NCBI RefSeq assembly: GCF_004000605.1
Contig: NZ_CP018911.1
Span: 992,001-1,056,000 of the forward strand
DNA length: 64,000 nucleotides
Origin: Glycocaulis alkaliphilus
Lineage (GTDB): Bacteria; Pseudomonadota; Alphaproteobacteria; Caulobacterales; Maricaulaceae
Direction: 5' to 3'
Shown: one piece after another, positions 34,376 to 42,874 of the stretch
Layout of the letters: each line of letters starts with the position of its first letter
Position numbering within the stretch: the stretch's first letter is position 1
Translations under genes and position numbers: made by a program
The notes under the pieces: model-generated
What the model was told of the DNA's origin: nothing
The model's input: the letters and a program-made list of their open reading frames with translations, nothing else
Database searches by the model: none

Positions 34376-34738
34376 CTCTTGGTTTCCGCAGCCCATCCGG
34401 GCTGCGATGTTCCGCGAAAAGTCGCGGGCGCGCGGTTGCGCTCTTCGGACGGCCGAACGCCGTCCGCAAGCCCGAATGGGCGTCCGAGCTAATGCGAGTA
34501 GCATCACTAAAAATTCCGCGCGGGCCGCGCTCTTCAGGCCGCTCTAAACCGCCCAGGGACATCACATCACGCAGCGCAAAAGTTTACCTGAAAACCATGT
34601 ATTCGCCCGGAAACCCTTGCGTTGGCCGTCCATGCGCATAACGCTATGCGTCATGACCGGGGATATGGGCGCAATCCGCATTGACAGGCTGGGCTGCAAA
34701 CGCCGGGCCTTGCCTGTTTTTCAACGGGTTGTTCTGTC
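34376..34738. other. Gene-free stretch between tRNA-Leu and the hybrid kinase
   Basis: No convincing coding region. The most notable structure is a perfect 8-bp hairpin at 34446-34466 (CGGACGGC, loop CGAAC, GCCGTCCG) with no T-run after it. No second copy of the tRNA 3' end was seen, so there is no evidence of an integrated element. Confidence 0.6.
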
Positions 34739-37700
34739 ATGAGCGGCGATATTACGCGAGACATCTTCTTTCAGAATCACCCTGATCCCATGCTCATATA
34801 CGAGCTGGCGACGCGCCGTATCCTGGTGGTCAATCAGACCTTCCAGGTCCGGTATGGCTACACGCCAGACGATCTGAAAACCTTGCGCCTCGACGATCTC
34901 CACCCGGAAGATGAACTCGACCGGCTGGAATCGAATATTGCAGCGGTCACCACTGGGCTGGACCGGGCGGGTATCTGGCAGCACCGGCTCAAGTCAGGCG
35001 AGTTCATCCATGTGGAGATCACCTCCCACACGATGGAATATGACGGCAAGGCGTGCGAGCTGGTCGTTGCCCGTGACATGACGGAGCTGGTGCGTTTCGA
35101 GAAGGAACGCGATCAGGCGCTCAAGCGTGAGGCAGCACTGCGCAGCCGTGCCGAAGCGGCCGCTTTCCATTTCCAGTCGCTGTTTGAGTCAGCGCCCGGA
35201 AAGCTGCTGGTTGTCGAGCCGGAAGACTACACCATCGTGGCGATCAGTGATGCGTATTTGGAGGCGGTGATGCGCCGCCGCTCCGACATCATGGGCAAGC
35301 CGCTTTTTGATGTCTTTCCCGATGATCCCGATGATCCCGATGCCAGTGGTATCGCGGCCGTTACCGCCGTAATGGAACGTGTCAAGGAAAGCGGTGTGTC
35401 TGAAGCCTTGCCGTTGACCCGCTTCCCGGTCGAGAGGCCCAAGGAGGAGGGCGGCGGCTTCGAGGAACGCTGGTGGTTATCAGTGTTCTCTGCCGTGAAG
35501 GGCCCCGATGGCAGGGCGCAGTACATAATCTGCCGTTCCGAAGACGTGACCGTCCTGATTGCCGGTCAGGCACGTGATGCGGCAGAACTGGCTGACGAGC
35601 TGACGGAGCGCCCTCTGGAACTGGACCTGATGGTGCATTCGCGCGAATTGCGCGAAGCGACGCTGCGGCTAAACGAGCGCGAGGCCAGCATCCGCACCGT
35701 GGAACGTCTTCTGGCGCTGGGCCAGTGGCGGTTCGACCTGCAGACTCAAAAGCTGGAATGGTCCGACAGCACGTTCCGCATTTACGGCCTTGATCCTGAC
35801 CGGCATCAGCCTGATTACGAGCTTTACGTAAGCCTTGTTCATCCCGATGACCGGGCGCGTATGGAGAGCTGGTTTGCGGATTTTATGGGGTCCGGTGATC
35901 GCAGCAGCGAGTTCTGGCACCGTATCGTGCGCCCGGACGGGCGGGTAATAACTATCCGCGGTGTGGCCGAGCGTACGGTGACGCCAGAGGGCGAGGCCAC
36001 CACCGGCTTTGTCCAGGACATTACCGGCCAGCTGGAAACTGATGCGCGGCTTACGGAAGCCGACCACTTGCTGCGGCTTGCGGGCAAGTCGGCGCGTTTC
36101 GGTGCCTGGCGGGCTGATCTGAAGCGTCAGGTAGTGGAGTGGTCAGAAGAGGTGGCGGCCATCCATGACATGCCCGGCACACGCGAGGTGCCGGTGCAGG
36201 AAGGCATCAATTTCTACGCGCCCGGCAGCCAGGAGCGCGTTGCGGAGATTTTCGCGCGCTGCATCGAAACGGGCGAGCCCTACGATGAAATGCTGGAGAT
36301 CATAACAGCCACGGGGCGCCGCGTCTGGTGCCGGTCTATTGGCGAGGCCGAGCGCAATGCCGCTGGCGAGGTGATCGCTGTGCGCGGCGCGTTCCAGGAC
36401 ATGTCCGAGCTGGTGTCGGCCCGTCTTGAAAGCGCACAGCTGGCCGAACGCCTGCAGAGCACGCTCAACACGATGAGCGACGGCTTCTACCTGCTCGACG
36501 AAAACCTCTGCTTCTCATTCGTGAATGAAGAGGCGGAGCGGGCCTTGAGGACGCCGCGCCGTCATATGCTTGGCAAGTATGTATGGGATGTGTTCCCGGA
36601 AGACGTCCGCGACGTGTTGGAGCCGTTCTACCTGCAGGCGCGCGATACCGGCCAGACGGTCACAACCGGCTTTCACTACGCGCCCTTCAATGCCTGGTTT
36701 CAGGTCAGGATACATCCCGGTGCGGGCGGGCTGGCCATCTACTTCCAGGATGTCACAAGCGAGCGGCAGGCCCAGGAGCAGCTTCAGCTGCTGCAGGCCG
36801 CCGTACGCCACGCCAATGACGTGGTGATTATCGCCGAAGGCGAGATTGGCCCGGAAGGGCCACGCATCGTATATGTCAACAACGCGTTCGAGCAGGTTTT
36901 CGGCTATACCGCAGAGGAGGCGCTGGGAGGGTCCACGCGCATGCTGCATGGGCCCGGCACCGCCCCTGAAACGGTGCGCGAGGTTCTGGCGGCCATAAAG
37001 GCGGGGCAGCCGGTACGCACGGAAATCGTACACTACACGCGTTCCGGCGAGGGCCGCTGGATGGACGTGGACGTTGTGCCAATCGTGGATGCACAAGGCA
37101 GGCTCACTCACTGGCTGGCAGTCCAGCGTGATATTACCGAGCGCAAGCATAACGAGGACGAGCTTCTGGCGGCGCGCGACGAGGCAGAACGCGCCAATCG
37201 GCTGAAGTCGGAATTCCTGGCCAATATGAGTCATGAGATACGCACGCCGCTCAATGGCGTGCTGGGCATGTCCCAATTGCTGGCGCGCACCGGCCTTGAT
37301 GCCCGCCAGACCCGAATGGTCGAGACGGTGCAGTCTTCCGGCAAGGCGCTGCTGGCCATCATCAATGACATTCTCGATCTTTCAAAGATCGAGGCCGGGC
37401 TGATGACGCTCGAACCTGAAACGGTTGAGGTCGATTCGCTGTGCAGCCAGGCCCTGTCTGCAGTCTGCGGCACCGCGCAGAACAAGGCGCTCGCGCTTGA
37501 CCTTGCCATTGACGAGACCGTGCCGGGCCACATCGTCGCGGATCGCCGCCGCCTTGCGCAGGTACTGATAAACCTGCTGGGTAATGCGGTGAAGTTCACC
37601 GAAGCGGGCTCGGTCTGGCTGAACGTGGATTGCCCGGATGCGAAGACAATCCGTTTCGAGGTGGCTGATACGGGCCCGGGCATGAGCCCGGAGCAGGCCC

Positions 37701-38323
37701 GGCATATCTTTGACCGTTTCCGCCAGGTCGACGCATCTTACGCACGCCAGCACGAAGGTGCTGGGCTGGGGCTGGCGCTCTGCAAGGAATTTACGGGCCT
37801 GATGGGAGGGCACATCACCCTCCACTCGCGGCCGGGTGAAGGCTCACGCTTCGCCGTTTGCCTGCCGCTTGTTGTGGCTGGCTGCGAAGACTCCCAGACG
37901 CGTGACGAGGCAGGAACGGCAAGCCTGCCCCCCGGTATGGGACGCATTCTGATTGCCGAGGACAATGCGACCAATCGCCAGACGCTGGAAATGTTTCTCA
38001 GCGAGCTTGGTGTGGAGCCGCCGGTCTGCGTCACGAACGGGCGCGAGGCGGCTGACCGGGCACTGGCCGAGGATTTTGCGCTTGTTGTCATGGATGTCTC
38101 CATGCCCGTCATGTCGGGTCTGGACGCTATTCGCGAAATCCGCAGCAGCAATACGCCGCGCCGGGGCGTGCCCATTCTGGCGCTGACCGCCCATGCCGCC
38201 CCACAAGACCGCGAGCAATGCCTGCAAGCGGGTGCAAACGATTATCTCGCCAAACCAGTTGATCTTGAGGCGTTGGCAAGCGCATTGTCCAAGCTGATGC
38301 ACAAAAAGGCTGAAGACGTTTGA
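34739..38323 (+). CDS. Hybrid sensor histidine kinase with six PAS domains and a receiver
   Basis: A 1194-residue cytoplasmic sensor with no transmembrane segment. Six PAS-like units are recognisable, roughly at residues 8-118, 145-285, 322-435, 442-560, 575-680 and 690-815. Then come a HisKA domain with the phospho-acceptor His832 (SHEIRTPLNG), an HATPase domain (N-box NLLGNAVKF, G1 DTGPGMS, G2 GAGLGLAL), and a receiver with phospho-acceptor Asp1119 (VVMDVSMPVMSG). The last PAS lacks the Cys of LOV photoreceptors. A single-domain response regulator follows 11 bases downstream, a likely partner. The input is unknown. No clear ribosome-binding site precedes the ATG. Confidence 0.93.
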   Translation: MSGDITRDIFFQNHPDPMLIYELATRRILVVNQTFQVRYGYTPDDLKTLRLDDLHPEDELDRLESNIAAVTTGLDRAGIWQHRLKSGEFIHVEITSHTMEYDGKACELVVARDMTELVRFEKERDQALKREAALRSRAEAAAFHFQSLFESAPGKLLVVEPEDYTIVAISDAYLEAVMRRRSDIMGKPLFDVFPDDPDDPDASGIAAVTAVMERVKESGVSEALPLTRFPVERPKEEGGGFEERWWLSVFSAVKGPDGRAQYIICRSEDVTVLIAGQARDAAELADELTERPLELDLMVHSRELREATLRLNEREASIRTVERLLALGQWRFDLQTQKLEWSDSTFRIYGLDPDRHQPDYELYVSLVHPDDRARMESWFADFMGSGDRSSEFWHRIVRPDGRVITIRGVAERTVTPEGEATTGFVQDITGQLETDARLTEADHLLRLAGKSARFGAWRADLKRQVVEWSEEVAAIHDMPGTREVPVQEGINFYAPGSQERVAEIFARCIETGEPYDEMLEIITATGRRVWCRSIGEAERNAAGEVIAVRGAFQDMSELVSARLESAQLAERLQSTLNTMSDGFYLLDENLCFSFVNEEAERALRTPRRHMLGKYVWDVFPEDVRDVLEPFYLQARDTGQTVTTGFHYAPFNAWFQVRIHPGAGGLAIYFQDVTSERQAQEQLQLLQAAVRHANDVVIIAEGEIGPEGPRIVYVNNAFEQVFGYTAEEALGGSTRMLHGPGTAPETVREVLAAIKAGQPVRTEIVHYTRSGEGRWMDVDVVPIVDAQGRLTHWLAVQRDITERKHNEDELLAARDEAERANRLKSEFLANMSHEIRTPLNGVLGMSQLLARTGLDARQTRMVETVQSSGKALLAIINDILDLSKIEAGLMTLEPETVEVDSLCSQALSAVCGTAQNKALALDLAIDETVPGHIVADRRRLAQVLINLLGNAVKFTEAGSVWLNVDCPDAKTIRFEVADTGPGMSPEQARHIFDRFRQVDASYARQHEGAGLGLALCKEFTGLMGGHITLHSRPGEGSRFAVCLPLVVAGCEDSQTRDEAGTASLPPGMGRILIAEDNATNRQTLEMFLSELGVEPPVCVTNGREAADRALAEDFALVVMDVSMPVMSGLDAIREIRSSNTPRRGVPILALTAHAAPQDREQCLQAGANDYLAKPVDLEALASALSKLMHKKAEDV

Positions 38324-38334
38324 GAGGGCAGTGA

Positions 38335-38730
38335 ATGGGACAGGCATCAAATGGCGCGCTCAATGTCGCCATTATCGATGACGATCCGGTGGAGACCGAA
38401 ATCCTGTCCATTCTGATGGACGAGGTCTTTGATGGCGTGGAGATCGCGAGCTTTGGCACGATCAGCGAGTTTGTTGATCGCAGCCGTCATGCCGATTTCG
38501 AGCTCGTCTTCCTCGACCGCCGCCTGCCGCCCTATTCAAGCTTTGACGAAACGCTGCCTCTTGTGGTGCCCGCCGCGCCCAAGGCATCCATCCTGCTTAT
38601 CACCGCCCACACCTTCGAGCGGGTGGAGCTCTCGCGCTATCCCAATGTGGCCGGACCGTTTGCCAAGCTGGACCTGATGACGCCGGAGGATTTACGCGCT
38701 CTTATAGACAAGCATTTGCCGCATGAATGA
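38335..38730 (+). CDS. Single-domain response regulator (CheY-like receiver)
   Basis: A 131-residue stand-alone receiver. The acidic triad is in AIIDDDPVE, the phospho-acceptor is Asp61 (LVFLDRRLPP), the switch Thr is in LLITAHT, and the conserved Lys is in GPFAKLD. There is no output domain, so it should relay phosphate or interact directly with a target. Being 11 bases after the hybrid kinase, it is probably its partner. Its stop overlaps the next start as ATGA, although the sulfurtransferase is not an obvious functional partner. Confidence 0.9.
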   Translation: MGQASNGALNVAIIDDDPVETEILSILMDEVFDGVEIASFGTISEFVDRSRHADFELVFLDRRLPPYSSFDETLPLVVPAAPKASILLITAHTFERVELSRYPNVAGPFAKLDLMTPEDLRALIDKHLPHE

Positions 38731-39554
38731 ACCCCATGCTGATCGCGCCTGAACATGCGGTAGCCTGCAAAGATGCCGCGTTCATCGATGCGACCTGGTT
38801 CATGCCCGCCAGCGGCAAGCCGGGGCGTGAAGCCTTCGGGAAGGCCCATATCGCCGGAGCGGTCTTCTTCGACATTGATGAGGTCGCCGACCTGACCAGC
38901 GCGCTGCCTCATATGGCGCCGGGCAGCGCCACACTCTCGCGCTGGTTCACCGCTCATGGCATTGCGCCGGGCCAGCCGCTCATCATCTACGATCAGAACT
39001 CGGGCTTCGCCGCGCCGCGCGTCTGGTGGACGCTGCGCCGGTTCGGCCTCATCCCGCTCATCCTTGACGGCGGTATGGCGGCTTGGGAGACGGCAGGCGG
39101 CGCGGTGGAGGCCGGTGCGCCGAAGCTCGGCTTGGCTGCCAACGGGCCGGATCTGCACCTTATCAATGACGATGCCATGCGCTGGAACGATGTGCTGCAT
39201 CACATCGAGGCGGGTGATGCGCTGATCGTCGATGCCCGCCCGCCGGGCCGGTTTGCCGGCACGGATCCGGAGCCGCGTGCGGGGCTGCAGTCTGGTCACA
39301 TGCCGGGGGCTGTGAACCTGCCCTCAGGCAGGCTGCTGGACGGGGAGGGACGCTTCCTGCAAGGCGAAGCGCTGGAGGCCGTCCTGCCGGCGCAGGACCG
39401 CCACCAGCGCATCATCTGCACCTGCGGATCGGGTGTGACAGCGGCCATACTGCATGCGGGCTTCACGGCAGCGGGTTTCAAGGATGTCTGGCTGTATGAC
39501 GGTTCGTGGACCGAATGGGCCGGCCGGGACGGATTGCCGATTGTGAAAAGCTGA
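38727..39554 (+). CDS. sseA: 3-mercaptopyruvate/thiosulfate sulfurtransferase (tandem rhodanese)
   Basis: Transfers sulfane sulfur from 3-mercaptopyruvate or thiosulfate to a thiol acceptor. The 275-residue protein has two rhodanese modules: an inactive N-terminal half and a C-terminal half with catalytic Cys233 in CTCGSGVTA. The loop CGSGVT is the mercaptopyruvate-sulfurtransferase type. Other landmarks are GREAFGKAHIAGAVFFDID and GLQSGHMPGAVNLPSG. It overlaps the response regulator by four bases. Its stop codon lies inside a TGAAC-N3-GTTCA palindrome. Confidence 0.94.
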   Translation: MNPMLIAPEHAVACKDAAFIDATWFMPASGKPGREAFGKAHIAGAVFFDIDEVADLTSALPHMAPGSATLSRWFTAHGIAPGQPLIIYDQNSGFAAPRVWWTLRRFGLIPLILDGGMAAWETAGGAVEAGAPKLGLAANGPDLHLINDDAMRWNDVLHHIEAGDALIVDARPPGRFAGTDPEPRAGLQSGHMPGAVNLPSGRLLDGEGRFLQGEALEAVLPAQDRHQRIICTCGSGVTAAILHAGFTAAGFKDVWLYDGSWTEWAGRDGLPIVKS

Positions 39555-39564
39555 ACGGTGTTCA
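39552..39564. promoter_or_regulatory. TGAAC-N3-GTTCA palindrome overlapping the sseA stop
   Basis: A 5-bp inverted repeat (TGAAC, GGT, GTTCA) begins with the TGA stop of sseA and precedes the nitronate monooxygenase gene by about 70 bases. The same half-sites and spacing occur at 48918-48930 behind the tetR gene. Possible operator; no proof. Confidence 0.35.
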
Positions 39565-39634
39565 CTCCCCATCTCGACACTCGCCCAAACCGCGCTAGCT
39601 TGCGGTGCAACAAATCATCTTCAGGGAGGGATTC

Positions 39635-40594
39635 ATGGCCGGTCTGGAAATTCTGAACGGGCGCCTGAGCGTTCCGGTCGTCGGCGCACCGCTTTTCATC
39701 ATCTCGCACCCGGATCTGGTGATCGCGCAGTGCAAGGCAGGCGTTGTCGGCTCCTTTCCGGCGCTCAATGCCCGTCCGCAGAGCCAGCTTGATGAATGGC
39801 TGGACCAGATCACCTCAGAGCTGGACAGTTATAACCGCGCCAACCCCGATAAGCCTGCTGCGCCGTTTGCGGTAAACCAGATTGTCCACCGCTCCAATGA
39901 GCGCCTTGAAGCCGATCTGGAGACGTGCGCCAAATACAAGGTGCCGCTGGTCATCACCTCGCTGGGTGCGCGTGAAGACCTCAACAACGCCGTCCACTCC
40001 TGGGGCGGCAAGACTTTGCACGACATCATCAATGTGCGCTTTGCCCACAAGGCGCTGGAAAAGGGCGCAGACGGCCTCATCGCCGTGTGTTCGGGCGCGG
40101 GCGGCCATGCCGGCACGCTATCTCCCTTCGCGCTGATTGCCGAAATCCGCGAATTCTTCGACGGTCCGTTGCTGGTCTCGGGCGCCATCTCCACCGGCGC
40201 CGGCGTGCTGGCTGCGCAGGCCATGGGCGCGGACTATGCCTATATAGGCTCGGCCTTTATCGCGACGGCAGAGGCGCGCGCCACCGAGAGCTACAAGCAG
40301 GGTATTGTGGAGGGCAAGGCAGACGACATCGTCTACACCAACCTCTTCACCGGCGTACACGGCAATTACCTGAAGAAATCCATCACCGACGCGGGGCTGG
40401 ACCCGGATAATCTGCCTGAAAGCGATCCGTCCAAGATGAATTTCGGCTCGGGCGGCAATTCAGACGCCAAGGCCTGGAAAGACATCTGGGGTTCAGGTCA
40501 GGGCATCGGCTCGGTCGATGCCGTGCGCCCGGTTGCCGATTATGTCGAGAAGCTGAAAGCCGAGTACGAGGCCGCGAAAAAGCGGGTGTGCTGA
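39635..40594 (+). CDS. Nitronate monooxygenase (2-nitropropane dioxygenase family)
   Basis: An FMN-dependent oxidase that converts alkyl nitronates such as propionate-3-nitronate to harmless products. The 319-residue TIM-barrel protein begins MAGLEILNGRLSVPVVGAPLF split from its barrel strands, and has the FMN-binding segment SGAGGHAGTLSPFALI, with the conserved His, and LLVSGAISTGAGVLAAQAMGAD. ATG 39635 is preferred over ATG 39605 because GGGAGG lies directly upstream. The TGAAC palindrome upstream hints at regulation with the 48.9 kb efflux genes. Monocistronic. Confidence 0.92.
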   Translation: MAGLEILNGRLSVPVVGAPLFIISHPDLVIAQCKAGVVGSFPALNARPQSQLDEWLDQITSELDSYNRANPDKPAAPFAVNQIVHRSNERLEADLETCAKYKVPLVITSLGAREDLNNAVHSWGGKTLHDIINVRFAHKALEKGADGLIAVCSGAGGHAGTLSPFALIAEIREFFDGPLLVSGAISTGAGVLAAQAMGADYAYIGSAFIATAEARATESYKQGIVEGKADDIVYTNLFTGVHGNYLKKSITDAGLDPDNLPESDPSKMNFGSGGNSDAKAWKDIWGSGQGIGSVDAVRPVADYVEKLKAEYEAAKKRVC

Positions 40595-41055
40595 ACCAGC
40601 CCACGCGCCAAAAGCTCCGCCGGTCTTAACCGCGAGAGTATGGAAGGGGTGCGGACGGCCCTTCGGGCCGGATGGGGTAGTCGGGCAGTTCATGCGTGGC
40701 CTTGACGGGCCGTCCGCACTGGCGAGGCGCTTGTCTTCCCGTATCCCCATTAAGCCCCATCAGGGGCAGTGAAAGGCGCGCCGTTTTCGAACACGGCCAC
40801 CAGACACCCGGAGCGGGGGACGAGCGGTCCCCGCGCCGGTCTGTCATGTGAGCGTGCCGCGAACATGCCCTTCCACCAGACCGGCAACGCGCATCATACG
40901 GGCAGGCTAGGGGGAGGGGGATAAGTTGGGTTCTGACTTTCCCCTCGTCCTTCGAGACGCGCTTGAAGAAGCGCTCCTCAGGATGAGGGAAAAGTACAGC
41001 CTGTGCCCTCATCCTTGCGGACGCGGTGGCGCTCGAAGGACGAGGGCGTGTCCCT
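40595..41055. other. Gene-free gap with long inverted repeat and REP-like elements
   Basis: No coding region is supported. Two 13-base arms, GTGCGGACGGCCC (40649-40661) and GGGCCGTCCGCAC (40707-40719), form a long stem around a 45-base interior that itself contains GGCCCTTCGGGCC-type pairing. Further on, two REP-like units follow (40941-40990 and 41015-41047). The whole gap separates the convergent nitronate monooxygenase and ald genes. Confidence 0.6.
40941..41047. repeat. REP-like inverted pair (CCTCGTCCTTCGAGACGC family)
   Basis: Unit A (40941-40990) begins CCCCTCGTCCTTCGAGACGC and ends CAGGATGAGG. Unit B (41015-41047) runs in opposite orientation, ending GCTCGAAGGACGAGGG. The same element appears at 59985-60066 and, shortened, at 63229-63273. 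Such elements are common in alphaproteobacterial intergenic gaps. Confidence 0.7.
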
Positions 41056-42174
41056 CTATATACTCGTCAGCCAGTCGGGCTTCACGTATTTGTGGCCAAG
41101 ATCGCGGGCGACCGGCTCATAGGTGACATGGCCTTCGGCCACGTTCAGCCCGCGCGCCAGATGCGGATCGTCATTCATCGCCTTCTTCGCGCCCTTGTTG
41201 GCGATGGCCAGCGTGAAGGGCAGGGTGGCGTTGGTGAGCGCGATCGTTGAGGTGCGCGCTACCGCGCCCGGCATGTTCGCGACGCAGTAATGGACCACGC
41301 CATCGACGATGAAGGTCGGGCTCTGGTGGGTGGTGGGCTTGGAGGTCTCAAAGCAGCCGCCCTGATCAATCGCAATATCGACCAGCACCGCGCCATCCTT
41401 CATTTTCTTCAGCATTTCGCGGGTGACGAGCTTGGGCGCCGCCGCGCCGGGGATCAGCACCGCGCCGATCACCAGGTCTGCGCCGATAATGGCTTCCTCA
41501 ACGGCAGCCGCCGTGGAGAAGGCCGTCTTTGCGCGGCCCTGGAACTGGGTGTCGAGCTCAGCCAGGCGTTTTATGGAGCGGTCGAAGATTGTCACGTCCG
41601 CACGCATGCCGACGGCCATTTCGGCTGCGTGGGTGCCCGATACGCCGCCGCCGAGAATGACGACTTTCGCAGGCTGCACGCCCGGCACACCGCCCAGCAG
41701 CATGCCGCGCCCGCCATGGGATTTTTCCAGCGCCGTTGCGCCGACCTGGATCGACATGCGCCCCGCCACTTCCGACATGGGTTTCAGCAGCGGCAGACGG
41801 CCTTCATTGTCGGTCACCGTCTCGTAGGCGATGGCGATGCAGCCGGAGTCCATCAGGCCCTTGGTCTGCTCAGGATCGGGCGCGAGGTGGAGATAGGTGA
41901 AGAGGGTGTGATCCGGCGTCAGGCGCGCATACTCGATGGGCTGCGGCTCTTTCACCTTCACGATCAGCTCAGCCGTTTTGAACACGGCGGCCGCGTCGGG
42001 CAGGATTTTCGCGCCCACCGCCTCATAGGCGCTGTCGGCAAAGCCAACACCGTCACCGGCTTTGGTCTCGACGAAGACTTCATGGCCCGCCTGCACAAGC
42101 TCGGCAGCGCCTGCAGGCGTCAGGCCGACGCGGTATTCGTGAACCTTGATCTCTCTGGGTACGCCAACGCGCAT
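41056..42174 (-). CDS. ald: Alanine dehydrogenase
   Basis: Catalyses NAD-dependent oxidative deamination of L-alanine to pyruvate and ammonia. The 372-residue protein shows the N-terminal substrate region MRVGVPREIKVHEYRVG, the catalytic Lys/His environment (LFTYLHLAPD), the NAD-binding glycine loop VVILGGGVSGTHAAEMAVG and the C-terminal FTLAIANKG. GGGAGAG six bases upstream supports the start. It is divergent from an Lrp/AsnC regulator, the classical arrangement for alanine-responsive control of ald. Confidence 0.97.
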   Translation of the reverse strand: MRVGVPREIKVHEYRVGLTPAGAAELVQAGHEVFVETKAGDGVGFADSAYEAVGAKILPDAAAVFKTAELIVKVKEPQPIEYARLTPDHTLFTYLHLAPDPEQTKGLMDSGCIAIAYETVTDNEGRLPLLKPMSEVAGRMSIQVGATALEKSHGGRGMLLGGVPGVQPAKVVILGGGVSGTHAAEMAVGMRADVTIFDRSIKRLAELDTQFQGRAKTAFSTAAAVEEAIIGADLVIGAVLIPGAAAPKLVTREMLKKMKDGAVLVDIAIDQGGCFETSKPTTHQSPTFIVDGVVHYCVANMPGAVARTSTIALTNATLPFTLAIANKGAKKAMNDDPHLARGLNVAEGHVTYEPVARDLGHKYVKPDWLTSI

Positions 42175-42271
42175 GGGGTCTCTCCCGGTGTTTTCTGGCT
42201 ATCAGGGATGACCCTGAAATTGCGGAGAAACTACCGGAATCGGCAGGCACCTGCAATCAGGCCCGTAAATG

Positions 42272-42286
42272 CGCAAAAATCTTGCG
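42272..42286. promoter_or_regulatory. Putative Lrp/AsnC-type operator between ald and its regulator
   Basis: An inverted repeat CGCAA-AAATC-TTGCG, 15 bases with an A/T-rich centre, lies near the middle of the 193-base divergent gap. This length and composition fit Lrp-family half-site pairs. Other weaker repeats (GCATGTTGCATG, 42294-42305) are nearby. Confidence 0.4.
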
Positions 42287-42367
42287 TATATAAGCATGTT
42301 GCATGACTATTATTCCGTACGTGACCCGCTGCAGCCGCCGATTTCGTAAACTCTTCGAGAAACCACC

Positions 42368-42874
42368 ATGACGCTGGATGAAACGGACCGCGCCTTGCTG
42401 ACGCTTTTGCAGGTGGACGGACGTCTGACCAATGCAGAGCTGGCCGAGCGGGTGGGGTTGTCACCCTCGGCCTGCCACCGCCGCGTCCGGGCGCTGGAGG
42501 CACGCGGGATCGTGACCGGCTATGCCGCGCTGGTGGACGCAGACGCGGTAGGGCGTGGGCTTACCGTGCTCGTGCTGGTCACGCTGGAGAACCAGCGCCG
42601 CGAGACAATGCAGGCTTTCGAGACGGCGGTGGAGAAGGTGGAGGAGGTGATGGACTGCTACCTCACCACCGGCGCGGAGGATTATCTCTTGCGCCTGATG
42701 GTGCGCGATGCGCGCGACTATGAGCGCGTCCACCGCGAGCGCCTGTCCGGCCTGCCCGGCGTCGCGCGCCTTGTATCCAATATTGCGATGCGCAAGGTGT
42801 TTACCCGCACGGCCATGCCGCTATCTGCCGGTCAGGCGGGCTCGGCAACGCGGAAGGCTGGATCGGGGTCGTAG
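42368..42874 (+). CDS. Lrp/AsnC family transcriptional regulator
   Basis: A 168-residue regulator with an N-terminal winged-HTH (LDETDRALLTLLQVDGRLTN and ERVGLSPSACHRRVRALEARG) and a C-terminal RAM/ACT-like ligand domain (VEEVMDCYLTTGAEDYLLRL). These proteins sense amino acids and wrap DNA as octamers. The divergent position makes ald its probable target, with alanine as likely effector. The 3' end overlaps the convergent antiporter gene by 43 bases. Confidence 0.93.
   Translation: MTLDETDRALLTLLQVDGRLTNAELAERVGLSPSACHRRVRALEARGIVTGYAALVDADAVGRGLTVLVLVTLENQRRETMQAFETAVEKVEEVMDCYLTTGAEDYLLRLMVRDARDYERVHRERLSGLPGVARLVSNIAMRKVFTRTAMPLSAGQAGSATRKAGSGS

Noticed and set aside
34287-34738. tRNA-Leu as an integration site with a mobile element downstream
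   Set aside because: No second copy of the tRNA 3' end, no integrase gene and no change in gene type; downstream is an ordinary kinase gene.
36840-37150. Last PAS unit of the hybrid kinase as a LOV photoreceptor
   Set aside because: The sequence has the GGSTRMLHGP-type segment but no flavin-binding Cys (the NCRFLQ-like motif is missing), so a LOV adduct cannot form.
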